From Methylocystis parvus OBBP (GTDB lineage: Bacteria; Pseudomonadota; Alphaproteobacteria; Rhizobiales; Beijerinckiaceae), in NCBI RefSeq assembly GCF_027571405.1, contig NZ_CP092968.1, positions 2,440,001 through 2,504,000 on the forward strand: DNA of 64,000 nucleotides, in the 5' to 3' direction. A program made the position numbers and the translations under genes. The notes under the pieces were generated by a model. That model was not told the origin of the DNA. It was given only the letters and a program-made list of their open reading frames with translations, and searched no databases. This document shows, in pieces, positions 30,827 to 39,826 of the stretch (positions are counted from its first letter, which is position 1; the number at the start of each line of letters is the position of its first letter).

Positions 30827-31429
30827 ATGTTTCCAGAGATTACCCATGACGATATTTTCCGGCTGGAAACGGAGCGGCTCTGGCTGCGCTGGCCGCGGAG
30901 CGCGGATGCGGAGACCCTCGCCCGGCTCGCCGGCGATCCGGACGTCGCCTCGCAGACCGCCAATATCCCGCACCCCTACAATCTGCGCGACGCCGAACAG
31001 TTCATCCGCAAGGCGCGGGCGGAAAACGAGTCGGGGCAGGGACTGGTGCTGGCGCTGGCCTTCAAGCGCCAGCCGAACGAGCTCATCGGCGTCATCGGCG
31101 CGCATGGCTCGCAGTTTCGCGGCACAGCGGGGCTCGGCTACTGGCTCGGCCGCGAATTCTGGGGCCAGGGGCTGATGACCGAAGCCGGCCGGACCTTCAT
31201 CGACCTGATTTTCGGCGTCACCTCGCTCGCCGAGATCGTTTCGGACGCGCTTCCCGGCAATCTCTCCTCGCGGCGGGTGCAGGAGAAGCTGGGCTTCGCC
31301 AGTCTGGGCGAGATGGAGATCGAGGCGCCCGCCCGCGGCGGCAAGGTGAAGGTCGCGCGCACGCGGCTGACGCGCGGCGCCGCCCATACCGCCTTCGGCG
31401 CGCGGCGCCCGCGACTGACCTCTACGTGA
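30827..31429 (+). CDS. GNAT N-acetyltransferase (RimJ/RimL-like)
   Basis: A 200-residue acetyltransferase. The family pattern is LETERLWLRWPRSADAETL at the N-terminus, GYWLGREFWGQGLMTEAG in the acetyl-CoA-binding region and NLSSRRVQEKLGF near the C-terminus, typical of the ribosomal-protein-alanine acetyltransferase subfamily. The substrate is unknown and may be a protein N-terminus or a small molecule. GGAG ahead of ATG 30827 supports the start. It lies directly before obgE with six bases between stop and start, so it is likely in the same transcript; this rpmA-GNAT-obg order is common in alphaproteobacteria. Confidence 0.92.
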   Translation: MFPEITHDDIFRLETERLWLRWPRSADAETLARLAGDPDVASQTANIPHPYNLRDAEQFIRKARAENESGQGLVLALAFKRQPNELIGVIGAHGSQFRGTAGLGYWLGREFWGQGLMTEAGRTFIDLIFGVTSLAEIVSDALPGNLSSRRVQEKLGFASLGEMEIEAPARGGKVKVARTRLTRGAAHTAFGARRPRLTST

Positions 31430-32497
<1,068 letters not shown>

Positions 32498-32561
32498 TCG
32501 CAAGCCCTGCGGCCATTGCGCCATTGACCTTGACATGGTCAGTGACTAGCTTTGATCCGTT

Positions 32562-32954
32562 ATGAACCCTCGCAGTGAAAATTCACGGCATTTCGGCTCG
32601 ACGGCGGCGACGCTGCTCGTCGCCTATCTGCTTATCCTGCAGGGTATTGCGGCCGGCGCCGTCGCCAGCACGCGCGGCGCGGCGCTTTTCGCCGACGCCA
32701 TCTGCCTGAGCAAATCGTCCGGCGCGCTGGACGGCGCGCCCGGCGCGCCGATCCGCTCCTCCCGTCATGGCGACGCCTGCTGCGTCGTCCAGATGGCGGG
32801 GTTCGGCGGCGCGGCCGCGCCGTCGCCCTTTATCGGCGAAACGCCGCCGGCGCTCACTTATGTCGAGGCGCGGCTCGCTTTCGGGCATGCGCTGCCCAGC
32901 GCCGAAGCCGCGACGCCGCCGCTCGGCTCGCGCGCGCCTCCCGTTCTGATCTGA
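32562..32954 (+). CDS. DUF2946-like small membrane-anchored protein
   Basis: A 130-residue protein with one N-terminal hydrophobic helix (residues 16-36, TLLVAYLLILQGIAAGAVAS). The mature part has an ICLSKSSG Cys and a His/Cys patch, RHGDACCVVQ, which fits the DUF2946 group of putative copper-linked periplasmic proteins, often small and of unknown role. The assignment is by layout and a few residues, not by a clear domain match. A TTGACC/TAGCTT pair lies about 10 bases before the ATG, so the transcript may have a very short leader. Confidence 0.55.
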   Translation: MNPRSENSRHFGSTAATLLVAYLLILQGIAAGAVASTRGAALFADAICLSKSSGALDGAPGAPIRSSRHGDACCVVQMAGFGGAAAPSPFIGETPPALTYVEARLAFGHALPSAEAATPPLGSRAPPVLI

Positions 32955-33131
32955 AGACCCGCCGCGTCAAGCGGCGTCCACTGTCCCGACCCCTTCGCGG
33001 GGAGAGGGAATGTGTAGACAGCGTATCCACCGGAAGTTGAGCTTGATCATCAGCTCTCGCAGCAGGCGCAAGCCTTCGCATCTCATCCGCACGAAAGCGG
33101 CCGGCTGGAGCGCGCTTAGCGACTTCGGATC

Positions 33132-33581
33132 ATGGAACAGAAAACTCCCTCCGCGCGAAAGCCGGTCAAAACCGTCTCTCGCCTCTCGGCCCGCGAGCGC
33201 CGTTGCTCGCAAAACGGCAAGCTGACCGCCGCGATCGACGGCTCCATTCGCGTCGCGCAGGAGCCCCTCCGGCCAGCGCCGGAAAAGGGCCGCGTCGAGG
33301 TCGTCGAAATGTATTTCGACGCCGAGGGGAAGCCGATCAAACGCAAGGGGCTCGGCGCCGCGCGCGTCGCCCGCGCCTATGACGCGCAGGGCAATCAGGT
33401 CGAAGAGGCCTATTTCAACGGCGACGGTAAGCCGACCGCGCCGAAAGACGTCGGGGCGGCGCGCATCGCCTGGCGCTATGACGAAAGCGGCAACCGGGTC
33501 GAGGCGGCCTTTTACGCGGCCGACGGATCTCCCATCCGCCGGCGGGCGCCGGGCCGCAAGGGCGCCCTCGAGCGCGTCTGA
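33132..33581 (+). CDS. Protein with tandem YD-like repeats
   Basis: A 149-residue basic cytosolic protein. From about residue 58 it has repeats of roughly 31-33 residues: YFDAEGKPI...ARAYDAQGNQVEE, YFNGDGKPT...AWRYDESGNRVEA and a final FYAADGSPI. The Tyr-Asp-x-x-G-N motif resembles YD/RHS-type or bacterial beta-hairpin repeats that occur in some regulators. No partner or function is evident. It lies convergent with an O-methyltransferase gene. Confidence 0.7.
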   Translation: MEQKTPSARKPVKTVSRLSARERRCSQNGKLTAAIDGSIRVAQEPLRPAPEKGRVEVVEMYFDAEGKPIKRKGLGAARVARAYDAQGNQVEEAYFNGDGKPTAPKDVGAARIAWRYDESGNRVEAAFYAADGSPIRRRAPGRKGALERV

Positions 33582-33666
33582 ACGGGCGTTCTGGACGGCC
33601 GGGGGAGGAGGGGCGGGAGATTCCCGCCCGCCCGGTCGCCAAAGGAAGACGATCGCCGGCGGGACC

Positions 33667-34332
33667 TCACGCCTTCACCCGCGCGATCAGAAAGCCGTCC
33701 CATCCTTTGGAGCCGACCGTCTGGATCGCCGTCGCGGCGACGCGCGGTTCGGCGGCGACGAGATCGAAGAGCCTGCGTCCGCCAAGACCGCCATCGTCCG
33801 TCGTCTCCGGATCGGCGACGGCTCCCTCGCGCACCACATTGTCCACGACGATGAGCGCGCCCGGACGGGAGAGTTTCAGCGCCCAGCCGAAATAAACGGC
33901 GTTATTGGCCTTGTCCGCGTCGATGAAGGTCAGGTCGAACGGCCCCAGACCCTCGGCCTCGATCTGCGGCAGGACGTCGAGCGCCGCGCCGACGCGCAGA
34001 TCGACTTTCGACGCAAGGCCCTCTCTCGCAATATTGGCGCGCGCGATTTCGGCGTGGCGCGGATCGAATTCAATGGTGACGACCTTGCCGTCGGTTCCGA
34101 GCGCGCGCGCGAGCCAGATCGTCGAATAGCCGCCGAGCGCGCCGATTTCGAGAATGCGCCTCGCCCCCGCCGTCGCGGCGAGAAGGTGCAGCAACTTGCC
34201 CTGCGGCGGCGAAACGTCGATCGCCGGTAGACCGGAAGTCTTGTTGGCGTCGAGAGTTGCGGCCTGCCTCTCGGCGGGGGCGATCAGCTTCCCGGCGATA
34301 TAGTCGTCCACCCTGCGCCATTCGTCGGTCAT
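33667..34332 (-). CDS. Class I SAM-dependent O-methyltransferase (caffeoyl-CoA/catechol type)
   Basis: A 221-residue methyltransferase of the small bacterial O-methyltransferase family. Motif I is RILEIGALGGYSTIWLA, with EFDPRHAEIARANI for ribose binding and the Asp-metal region FIDADKANN, plus DNVVREGAV. These metal-dependent enzymes methylate catechol-type hydroxyls; the substrate here is unknown. It ends convergent with the YD-repeat gene. No close operon partner is seen. Confidence 0.94.
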   Translation of the reverse strand: MTDEWRRVDDYIAGKLIAPAERQAATLDANKTSGLPAIDVSPPQGKLLHLLAATAGARRILEIGALGGYSTIWLARALGTDGKVVTIEFDPRHAEIARANIAREGLASKVDLRVGAALDVLPQIEAEGLGPFDLTFIDADKANNAVYFGWALKLSRPGALIVVDNVVREGAVADPETTDDGGLGGRRLFDLVAAEPRVAATAIQTVGSKGWDGFLIARVKA

Positions 34333-34532
34333 TTTGCGCTCCTTCTCCCGCTGAGAGCCAGTTTAGATGAGCTCGAATTTATTTGACCTCCGGCGAGGCT
34401 TCGTGCGAAGTGCCGGCGTTCTGTTCGCTTTAAGCGGCGGAACAGGGAAGGCGTGACGGCGCATCCTCGAGCCCAGTCTTCCCTGTGGTCGACATGCCCG
34501 CCGACACGCCCAAATTTATGGGAGCGAAACAG

Positions 34533-34901
34533 ATGATCAAGCTTGCTTCGACCACGGCCGTCGCGCTCGTGGCCCTCACGGCTTCGGCTTTCGCCGCCGG
34601 CTACAGCGTTACGGAAATCTCGGCGGTCGGCATCAAGCGCGCCAACGGCACCTGGACGCTGTCGACCGAAGGCGACAAGGTCTCCGGCAAAGCCGAACTG
34701 CAGCTCGATAACGGCACGCCGGTCACCTACAAGATCGACGGCAAGGTCGAAGGCGGCGCCTATACGCTGAACCTCTCCGACCGCACCGACGGCAAGAAGG
34801 ACTGCGTCTGGACCGGCAAGCCGAACGAATCCGGCAAGGTCTTCGAGGGCCCGGTCGTTTGCGGCAGCGAGAAGTTCTCGATCCGCGCCGGCGTGCAATA
34901 A
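34533..34901 (+). CDS. Small secreted protein of unknown function
   Basis: A 122-residue protein with a signal peptide (IKLASTTAVALVALTASAFA, cleavage AFA-AG). The mature chain is a compact beta-rich domain with two Cys (KDCVWTGK and VVCGSEK). ATG 34533 is favoured by GGAG eight bases upstream; an earlier ATG at 34518 is in frame. A clean terminator follows. It resembles small Rhizobiales periplasmic proteins of unknown role. Confidence 0.75.
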   Translation: MIKLASTTAVALVALTASAFAAGYSVTEISAVGIKRANGTWTLSTEGDKVSGKAELQLDNGTPVTYKIDGKVEGGAYTLNLSDRTDGKKDCVWTGKPNESGKVFEGPVVCGSEKFSIRAGVQ

Positions 34902-34925
34902 GTCTTATCCACTGCTTCGACGATC

Positions 34926-34956
34926 AAACGCCGGCCTCGCGCCGGCGTTTTAATTT
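34926..34956 (+). terminator. Rho-independent terminator
   Basis: A 10-bp stem AAACGCCGGC (34926-34935) / GCCGGCGTTT (34941-34950) with five-base loop, then TTAATTT. Confidence 0.85.
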
Positions 34957-35088
34957 GTGCGTTGCTTGCGCGTCGACGCCCCTCCTGCGTCGAGACGCCT
35001 GCTTTCTCGACGACGCTCTCAAGCGCCACATCCTGAGGCGCGAGAGCCCGCGTCTTGATGGACGGGCGACCCAGACAGACAACAGCCG

Positions 35089-35256
35089 TCACGGCGTCCC
35101 GTCGACAAGCAGATCGTCGGCGCGCTTGGCCTTATCCCACCCTTCGATCCAAAGCTTTCGCCGGTCGTCCGCCACTGGGTAGGGGCAATCGTCGCGCGCC
35201 TTGCCGCGTTCAAAGGCGTCGATTCCCTCTTCAAAGGCGCTTTTGGCTTTTTCCAT
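35089..35256 (-). CDS. Ribosome modulation factor (RMF/CrpP)-like small protein
   Basis: A 55-residue protein, ATG 35256 to TGA 35089, with AGAGG seven bases upstream. The motif order AFEEGIDAFERGKARDDCPY, then RRKLWIEGWDKAK, matches the ribosome modulation factor family: paired Gly-Ala helices, the C-P-Y turn and the W-x-x-G-W-x-x-A ending. E. coli RMF dimerises ribosomes in stationary phase, but many alphaproteobacterial relatives have no tested role. Its position directly upstream of pepF suggests no specific pathway. The gene is easily missed because of its length. Confidence 0.75.
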   Translation of the reverse strand: MEKAKSAFEEGIDAFERGKARDDCPYPVADDRRKLWIEGWDKAKRADDLLVDGTP

Positions 35257-35286
35257 TCACGCGCCTCTCGCTGCGATGAACGAGGC

Positions 35287-37122
35287 TCACGCTTCCTCCA
35301 TCGCCTCCAATTCGCCGATCAGGCCCTCGATCATCTCGAGGCCGATATTCCAGAAAGCGGGATCGCGCGCGTCCAGGCCGAAGGGCGCCAGAAGCTCGTT
35401 ATAGGGCTTGGCGCCGCCGGCCTCGAGCAGCGCGAAATAGCGCTCGGCGAAGCCCTCATGCGCCTTCTGATAGACGCCATAGAGCGAGTTCACCAGACAA
35501 TCGCCGAAGGCGTAGGCGTAGACATAGAAGGGCGAATGGATGAAATGCGGGATATAGGCCCAGAAGGTCTCGTAACCCGGCCCGAGGCGGATCGACGGAC
35601 CGAGGCTGTCGCCCTGCACGCTCATCCAGATCTCGCAAATCTGATCGGCGGTGAGTTCGCCCTCGCGGCGCGCGGTGTGGACCTTGCGCTCGAAAGCGTA
35701 GAAGGCCATCTGCCGCACCACCGTATTGAGCATATCCTCGACTTTGGAGGCGAGCAGCGAGCGGCGCTGCTCCTTGTCGCCGGCCTGCGCGAGCAGCGCG
35801 CGGAAGGTGAGCATCTCGCCGAAGACGGAAGCCGTTTCCGCAAGCGTCAGCGGCGTCGGCGCCATCAGCGCGCCCTGCCGCGCGGCGAGCACCTGATGCA
35901 CGCCATGGCCAAGCTCATGGGCGAGCGTCATCACGTCGCGCGTCTTGCCCTGGAAATTGAGCAGGACGTAAGGATGCGCCGAGGGCACGGTCGGATGCGA
36001 GAAGGCGCCCGGCGCCTTGCCGGGACGCACTGGCGCGTCGATCCATTTCTTGTCGAAGAAATCGCCCGCAATATCGGCCATGCGCGGCGCGAATCCGTTA
36101 TAGGCGGAAAGCACGACGCCGCGCGCCTCCTCCCATGAATAGCGCTTGGCCGGCGCGGCCGGCAGCGGCGCGCTGCGGTCCCAATAGTCGAGGGCGTCCT
36201 TGCCGAACCATTTCGCTTTCAGCCTGTAATAGCGATGCGAGAGCTTGGGATGCGCGTCGTTCACCGCTTTCGCCAAAGCCTCGACGACCTCGCGCTCGAC
36301 GCGATTGGAGAGATGGCGCGAATCGGCGACGTCCTGAAAGCCGCGCCAGCGGTCGGAAATTTCCTTGTCCTTGGCGAGCGTGTTGGCGATGAGCGAGAAG
36401 GTGCGCAGACTGGCTTTCAGCGTCGCGCCGATCGCCTGCGCCGCCTCCTTGCGCTTTTCTTCGCTCGTGTCCTGCATCAGATTGAGGACGGGCTCGATCG
36501 CCAATTCCTCGCCGCCGACCGTAAAGCGCAGCGAGGCGATGGTCTCGTCGAAAAGCCGGTTCCAGGCGGCCGCGCCGGAAATATATTTTTCATGGAAAAG
36601 CTCTTCGAGCTTGTCGTCGAGCTCGTAGGGCTTCTCCTTGCGAATGTCTTCGAGCCAGGGCTTCCAGCGCGAAAGCGGCGCTTTCCCCGCAGCCGCCATC
36701 AATGTGGCGTCGTCAATACGGTTGAGTTCGAGCTGGAAGAAGAGAAGCTGCGCAGAGGCGTTCGTCACCTTCTCCTGCACGTCGCCGTAAAATTTCGCGC
36801 GCGCCGGATCCGTGGTGTCGCCGCTATAGAGAAGCCCCGCGAAGGACATCAACCGGCCAAGGAGATCCTGCAAGGCTTCGTAGCGCTCGAGCGCCGCGCC
36901 GAGGCCGGCGCTGGCGCCCGCGCCCCCGGCGAGCGTCGCGAGCCGGCCGCGATAGTCCTTTCCGAATTGCGTCACCTCTTCCGACAGGCGGGCGAGGTCC
37001 GACCGCAGCTCCGGCGAATCGGTTCCGGGATAAAGGTCGGCGAGATTCCATTCGGGAAGCGCATCGGCGAAGCCCGCCGCGGCTTCGTTCGGCGAGCAGG
37101 TGACGTGCGGGATGGGGCGCAT
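35287..37122 (-). CDS. pepF: Oligoendopeptidase F, M3 family metallopeptidase
   Basis: A 611-residue cytosolic zinc peptidase of the M3B family that degrades medium-length peptides. The zinc signature is TLAHELGHGVHQ (H-E-x-x-H), with the third-ligand region SVFGEMLTF. The start WNLADLYPGTDSPEL is typical of PepF. I take ATG 37122; the frame goes up to 37197 but the homology begins later. It is divergent from the response regulator gene, with a 276-base spacer. Confidence 0.96.
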   Translation of the reverse strand: MRPIPHVTCSPNEAAAGFADALPEWNLADLYPGTDSPELRSDLARLSEEVTQFGKDYRGRLATLAGGAGASAGLGAALERYEALQDLLGRLMSFAGLLYSGDTTDPARAKFYGDVQEKVTNASAQLLFFQLELNRIDDATLMAAAGKAPLSRWKPWLEDIRKEKPYELDDKLEELFHEKYISGAAAWNRLFDETIASLRFTVGGEELAIEPVLNLMQDTSEEKRKEAAQAIGATLKASLRTFSLIANTLAKDKEISDRWRGFQDVADSRHLSNRVEREVVEALAKAVNDAHPKLSHRYYRLKAKWFGKDALDYWDRSAPLPAAPAKRYSWEEARGVVLSAYNGFAPRMADIAGDFFDKKWIDAPVRPGKAPGAFSHPTVPSAHPYVLLNFQGKTRDVMTLAHELGHGVHQVLAARQGALMAPTPLTLAETASVFGEMLTFRALLAQAGDKEQRRSLLASKVEDMLNTVVRQMAFYAFERKVHTARREGELTADQICEIWMSVQGDSLGPSIRLGPGYETFWAYIPHFIHSPFYVYAYAFGDCLVNSLYGVYQKAHEGFAERYFALLEAGGAKPYNELLAPFGLDARDPAFWNIGLEMIEGLIGELEAMEEA

Positions 37123-37398
37123 GGGAAAACCGTTCGAAAGTTTGGAAAGACGCCTCTGGGGCCGTAACCCTTTCATATGTGCAAAGCCCAAGCGCAATCA
37201 ACCTGAAGCGCGCCGGCTCGCGTCGGGCGGCCGGCGCTTCACAATGGAAATTTTCAATTCCGTCACCCTTTTGCGTCTCATAATGACGCGCAAGACCGCC
37301 TGGGTTAACCCGCTTTTTACCCTGTTTGGCAACGATGGCGCGCTGACAGATCGACCCGGCATGGCGGCCTAGACAAAAAGCCGGGCTCCAGGAACGCG

Positions 37399-38898
37399 AT
37401 GACATCAACGATTCTGATTGCCGACGACGACCCGGTTCAACGCCGCCTGCTGGAGGCCATGGTGACGCGCTTCGGCTATGCGGCGGAGACGGTCGAGGGC
37501 GGCGAACAGGCGCTCGAACGCCTGACGCGTTCCGGCGCCGCGCCGATCGCTCTTTTGATTCTGGACCTCGTCATGCCCGATCTCGACGGCATGGGCGTCC
37601 TGACGCGCATGCGCGACGCCAAGATTGGCGCGCCGGTCATCGTGCAGACCGCTCACGGCTCGATCGAGGCGGTGATCTCCGCCATGCGCGCCGGCGCCCA
37701 TGATTTCGTGGTGAAGCCTGTCGGCGCCGAACGCCTGCAGATCTCCATCAAAAACGCGCTTTCCGCCGACGCGCTCGCCGGCGAAATCCGCCGCATCAGC
37801 CGCCGCGCCCAGGGCAGCCTCACCTTCAAGGACCTCGTCTCGCGCAGCCCCGACATGCAGCGGGTCATTCGCCTCGGCGAACGCGCGGCGCATTCCAACA
37901 TTCCCGTACTGATCGAGGGCGAATCGGGCGTCGGCAAGGAACTCGTCGCGCGCGCGATCCAGGGCGGCTCCGACCGCAAGGGCAAAGCCTTCGTCACGGT
38001 GAATTGCGGCGCCCTGCCCGCCAATCTCGTGGAGTCGATTCTCTTCGGCCACGAGAAAGGCGCCTTCACGGGCGCGACGGAGAAGCATACGGGCAAGTTT
38101 CTGGAGGCGAATGGCGGCACGCTCTTCCTCGACGAGATCGGCGAATTGCCCCTCGACATTCAAGTGAAGCTGCTGCGCGCCCTGCAGGAGGGCGAGATCG
38201 ATCCAGTGGGCGCCAAGCGCCCCGTGCGCGTCGACATCCGCCTCATCTCGGCGACGAATCAGAACCTCATCGAACTCGTCAAGCGGGGCCAGTTCCGCGA
38301 GGATCTGTTCTATCGCCTCAACGTCTTCCCCATCGGCATTCCGCCGCTGCGCGCGCGCCGCGAGGACATCGCCGATCTGGCGCGGCGTTTCGCGGCCCGA
38401 TTCGCGGCGGAGGAAGGACGCAATATTCGCGGGCTGACGGCCGAAGCGCTGTCCTTGCTCGCGAGCTATGACTGGCCCGGCAATGTGCGCCAGCTCGAGA
38501 ATACGGTGTTTCGCGCCGTGGTGCTGGCCGACGGGGACGAGCTGACGGTCGCGGAGTTTCCGCAGATCGCGGCGCATGTCGACGGTTACGACGTGCGCGT
38601 GCCGCCTGTACCGGCGCTGGCGCCTATGGCCGACCTGCCGCGCGAGCGCGAGATCGTGCGCGTCGAGATTCGCGACCCCAACGTTCTGGGGCTCCTCGCC
38701 AGTAATGGCGAGATGCGCAAGCTCGACGAATTGGAGAAGGAGACGATCCGCTTCGCGCTCACGCATTATCGCGGACAGATGTCGGAGATCGCACGACGCC
38801 TCGGCATCGGCCGCTCGACGCTTTATCGCAAGATGAAGGAATATGGCCTCGAAGAGGAAGGCGGCGTGGTCTCCGCTTCTGACAGCCTGGTGGCGTGA
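37399..38898 (+). CDS. NtrC-family sigma-54-dependent response regulator
   Basis: A 499-residue activator. The receiver domain (residues 1-115) has IADDD and phosphoacceptor Asp56 in LLILDLVMPDLDG. The AAA+ domain follows with Walker A GESGVGKE, the sigma-54 contact loop GAFTGAT and arginine-containing DIRLISATNQN. The C-terminal helix-turn-helix is Fis-type (EIARRLGIGRSTLYRKMKEYG). A long linker (about residues 395-440) precedes it. No histidine kinase gene lies next to it, so it is an orphan. AGGA ahead of ATG 37399 supports the start. Its target genes are unknown. Confidence 0.95.
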   Translation: MTSTILIADDDPVQRRLLEAMVTRFGYAAETVEGGEQALERLTRSGAAPIALLILDLVMPDLDGMGVLTRMRDAKIGAPVIVQTAHGSIEAVISAMRAGAHDFVVKPVGAERLQISIKNALSADALAGEIRRISRRAQGSLTFKDLVSRSPDMQRVIRLGERAAHSNIPVLIEGESGVGKELVARAIQGGSDRKGKAFVTVNCGALPANLVESILFGHEKGAFTGATEKHTGKFLEANGGTLFLDEIGELPLDIQVKLLRALQEGEIDPVGAKRPVRVDIRLISATNQNLIELVKRGQFREDLFYRLNVFPIGIPPLRARREDIADLARRFAARFAAEEGRNIRGLTAEALSLLASYDWPGNVRQLENTVFRAVVLADGDELTVAEFPQIAAHVDGYDVRVPPVPALAPMADLPREREIVRVEIRDPNVLGLLASNGEMRKLDELEKETIRFALTHYRGQMSEIARRLGIGRSTLYRKMKEYGLEEEGGVVSASDSLVA

Positions 38899-38911
38899 GG
38901 CCATGAATTAT

Positions 38912-38938
38912 GCGAGCCTCCGCTCAAAGGAGGCTCGC
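38912..38938 (+). promoter_or_regulatory. Hairpin sequestering the gpx ribosome binding site
   Basis: GCGAGCCTCC (38912-38921) and GGAGGCTCGC (38929-38938) form a perfect 10-bp stem with a seven-base loop. The strong Shine-Dalgarno GGAGG (38929-38933) lies inside the 3' arm, seven bases before the gpx ATG. It has no T tract, so it is more likely a translational control element than a terminator. Confidence 0.6.
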
Positions 38939-38940
38939 TC

Positions 38941-39420
38941 ATGACGACGCTTTACGAGATCGACGCCGAGACCATAGACGGTGAGACGAAGTCCCTTCGG
39001 GAATTTGAGGGCAAGACGCTGCTCGTCGTGAATGTGGCGAGCAAATGCGGCTTCACTCCGCAATATGCGGGGCTCGAAGCGCTCTACAGGAAATACGCCG
39101 GCAAGGGTCTCGTCGTCCTCGGCTTTCCCTGCAACCAGTTCGGCGCGCAGGAGCCGGGCCCGGAAAGCGAAATCGCTTCATTTTGCTCCACGAGCTACGG
39201 CGTCAGCTTTCCCATGTTCGCCAAGATCGAGGTGAATGGCGACAAGGCCCATCCGCTCTACAAATTCTTGAAGCACGCCGCGCCGGGCCTTCTCGGCTCC
39301 GAGGCGATCAAATGGAACTTCACGAAATTCCTGATCGACAGGAGCGGCAAGGTCGTAAAGCGCTATGCGCCGACGGACACGCCGCAATCGCTCGAGAAGG
39401 ACATAGAGGCGGCGCTGTGA
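38941..39420 (+). CDS. Glutathione peroxidase family protein (BtuE-like)
   Basis: A 159-residue thiol peroxidase of the GPx family reducing H2O2 or alkyl hydroperoxides, most likely with thioredoxin. The catalytic set is NVASKCGFTPQYAGLE (peroxidatic Cys), PCNQFGAQEPG (Gln) and WNFTKFLIDRSG (Trp-Asn). It is a Cys rather than selenocysteine enzyme. Its stop overlaps the next start (GTGA). The ribosome binding site sits in a 10-bp hairpin, suggesting stress- or temperature-dependent translation. Confidence 0.95.
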   Translation: MTTLYEIDAETIDGETKSLREFEGKTLLVVNVASKCGFTPQYAGLEALYRKYAGKGLVVLGFPCNQFGAQEPGPESEIASFCSTSYGVSFPMFAKIEVNGDKAHPLYKFLKHAAPGLLGSEAIKWNFTKFLIDRSGKVVKRYAPTDTPQSLEKDIEAAL

Positions 39421-39701
39421 GCGCCGAAATTTCGGTGACGCGCATAGGCGACGGCGATCCGATCGTCTTCGACGCTTGCGTGCGTGAGGGAAAGAGCGAG
39501 ACGCGCCATCGCGTAACGCTCGCACGAGCGGATTTCGTGCGGCTGAACGGCGGCGCGACGGCCGAAGCGCTGATCGAATCCGCCTTCCGTTTCCTGCTCG
39601 ATCGCGAGCCGAAGGAATCGATCCTGGCGCATTTCGACGTGAGCGTGATCGGGCGATATTTTCCGGAATTCGAGGAAAAGCTGCCGGATTATTTCAGATG
39701 A
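39417..39701 (+). CDS. Hypothetical protein coupled to glutathione peroxidase
   Basis: A 94-residue protein starting at GTG 39417, overlapping the gpx stop by four bases. It reads SAEISVTRIGDGDPIVFDA, then a basic mid-part (RHRVTLARADFVRLNGG), and the end ILAHFDVSVIGRYFPEFEEK. It has no signal or membrane helix. The mixed alpha/beta pattern suggests a small soluble domain. I cannot name a family; co-translation links it to peroxide defence. Confidence 0.65.
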   Translation: MSAEISVTRIGDGDPIVFDACVREGKSETRHRVTLARADFVRLNGGATAEALIESAFRFLLDREPKESILAHFDVSVIGRYFPEFEEKLPDYFR

Positions 39702-39710
39702 ACGCCGCCG

Positions 39711-39826
39711 CCGTCATTGCGAGCGCAGCGAAGCAATTCAGAGCCTCATTCCGGCGCTGGACTGCTTCGTCGTATTTTCTCGAAATCGGGTATGCCCAAC
39801 TTCGCATATGCTCCTCGCAATGACGG
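39711..39826. repeat. Interspersed palindromic repeat, two-armed copy
   Basis: The left arm CCGTCATTGCGAG (from 39711) and right arm CTCGCAATGACGG (to 39826) are near-exact inverted copies, with AGCGAAGCAATTCAG and CTGGACTGCTTCGTCG inside. This is the well-known CGTCATTGCGAGxxxCGAAGCAAT-type repeat of alphaproteobacteria. It lies between convergent genes, abutting the porin stop. Confidence 0.85.

Noticed and set aside
33611..33629. GC hairpin between the YD-repeat and O-methyltransferase genes
   Set aside because: A stem of GGGCGGGA/TCCCGCCC is present but has no T tract on either strand, so I did not call a terminator.
37100..37372. Plus-strand frame between pepF and the response regulator
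   Set aside because: It has no strong start, overlaps the pepF 5' end and shows no domain; treated as spacer.
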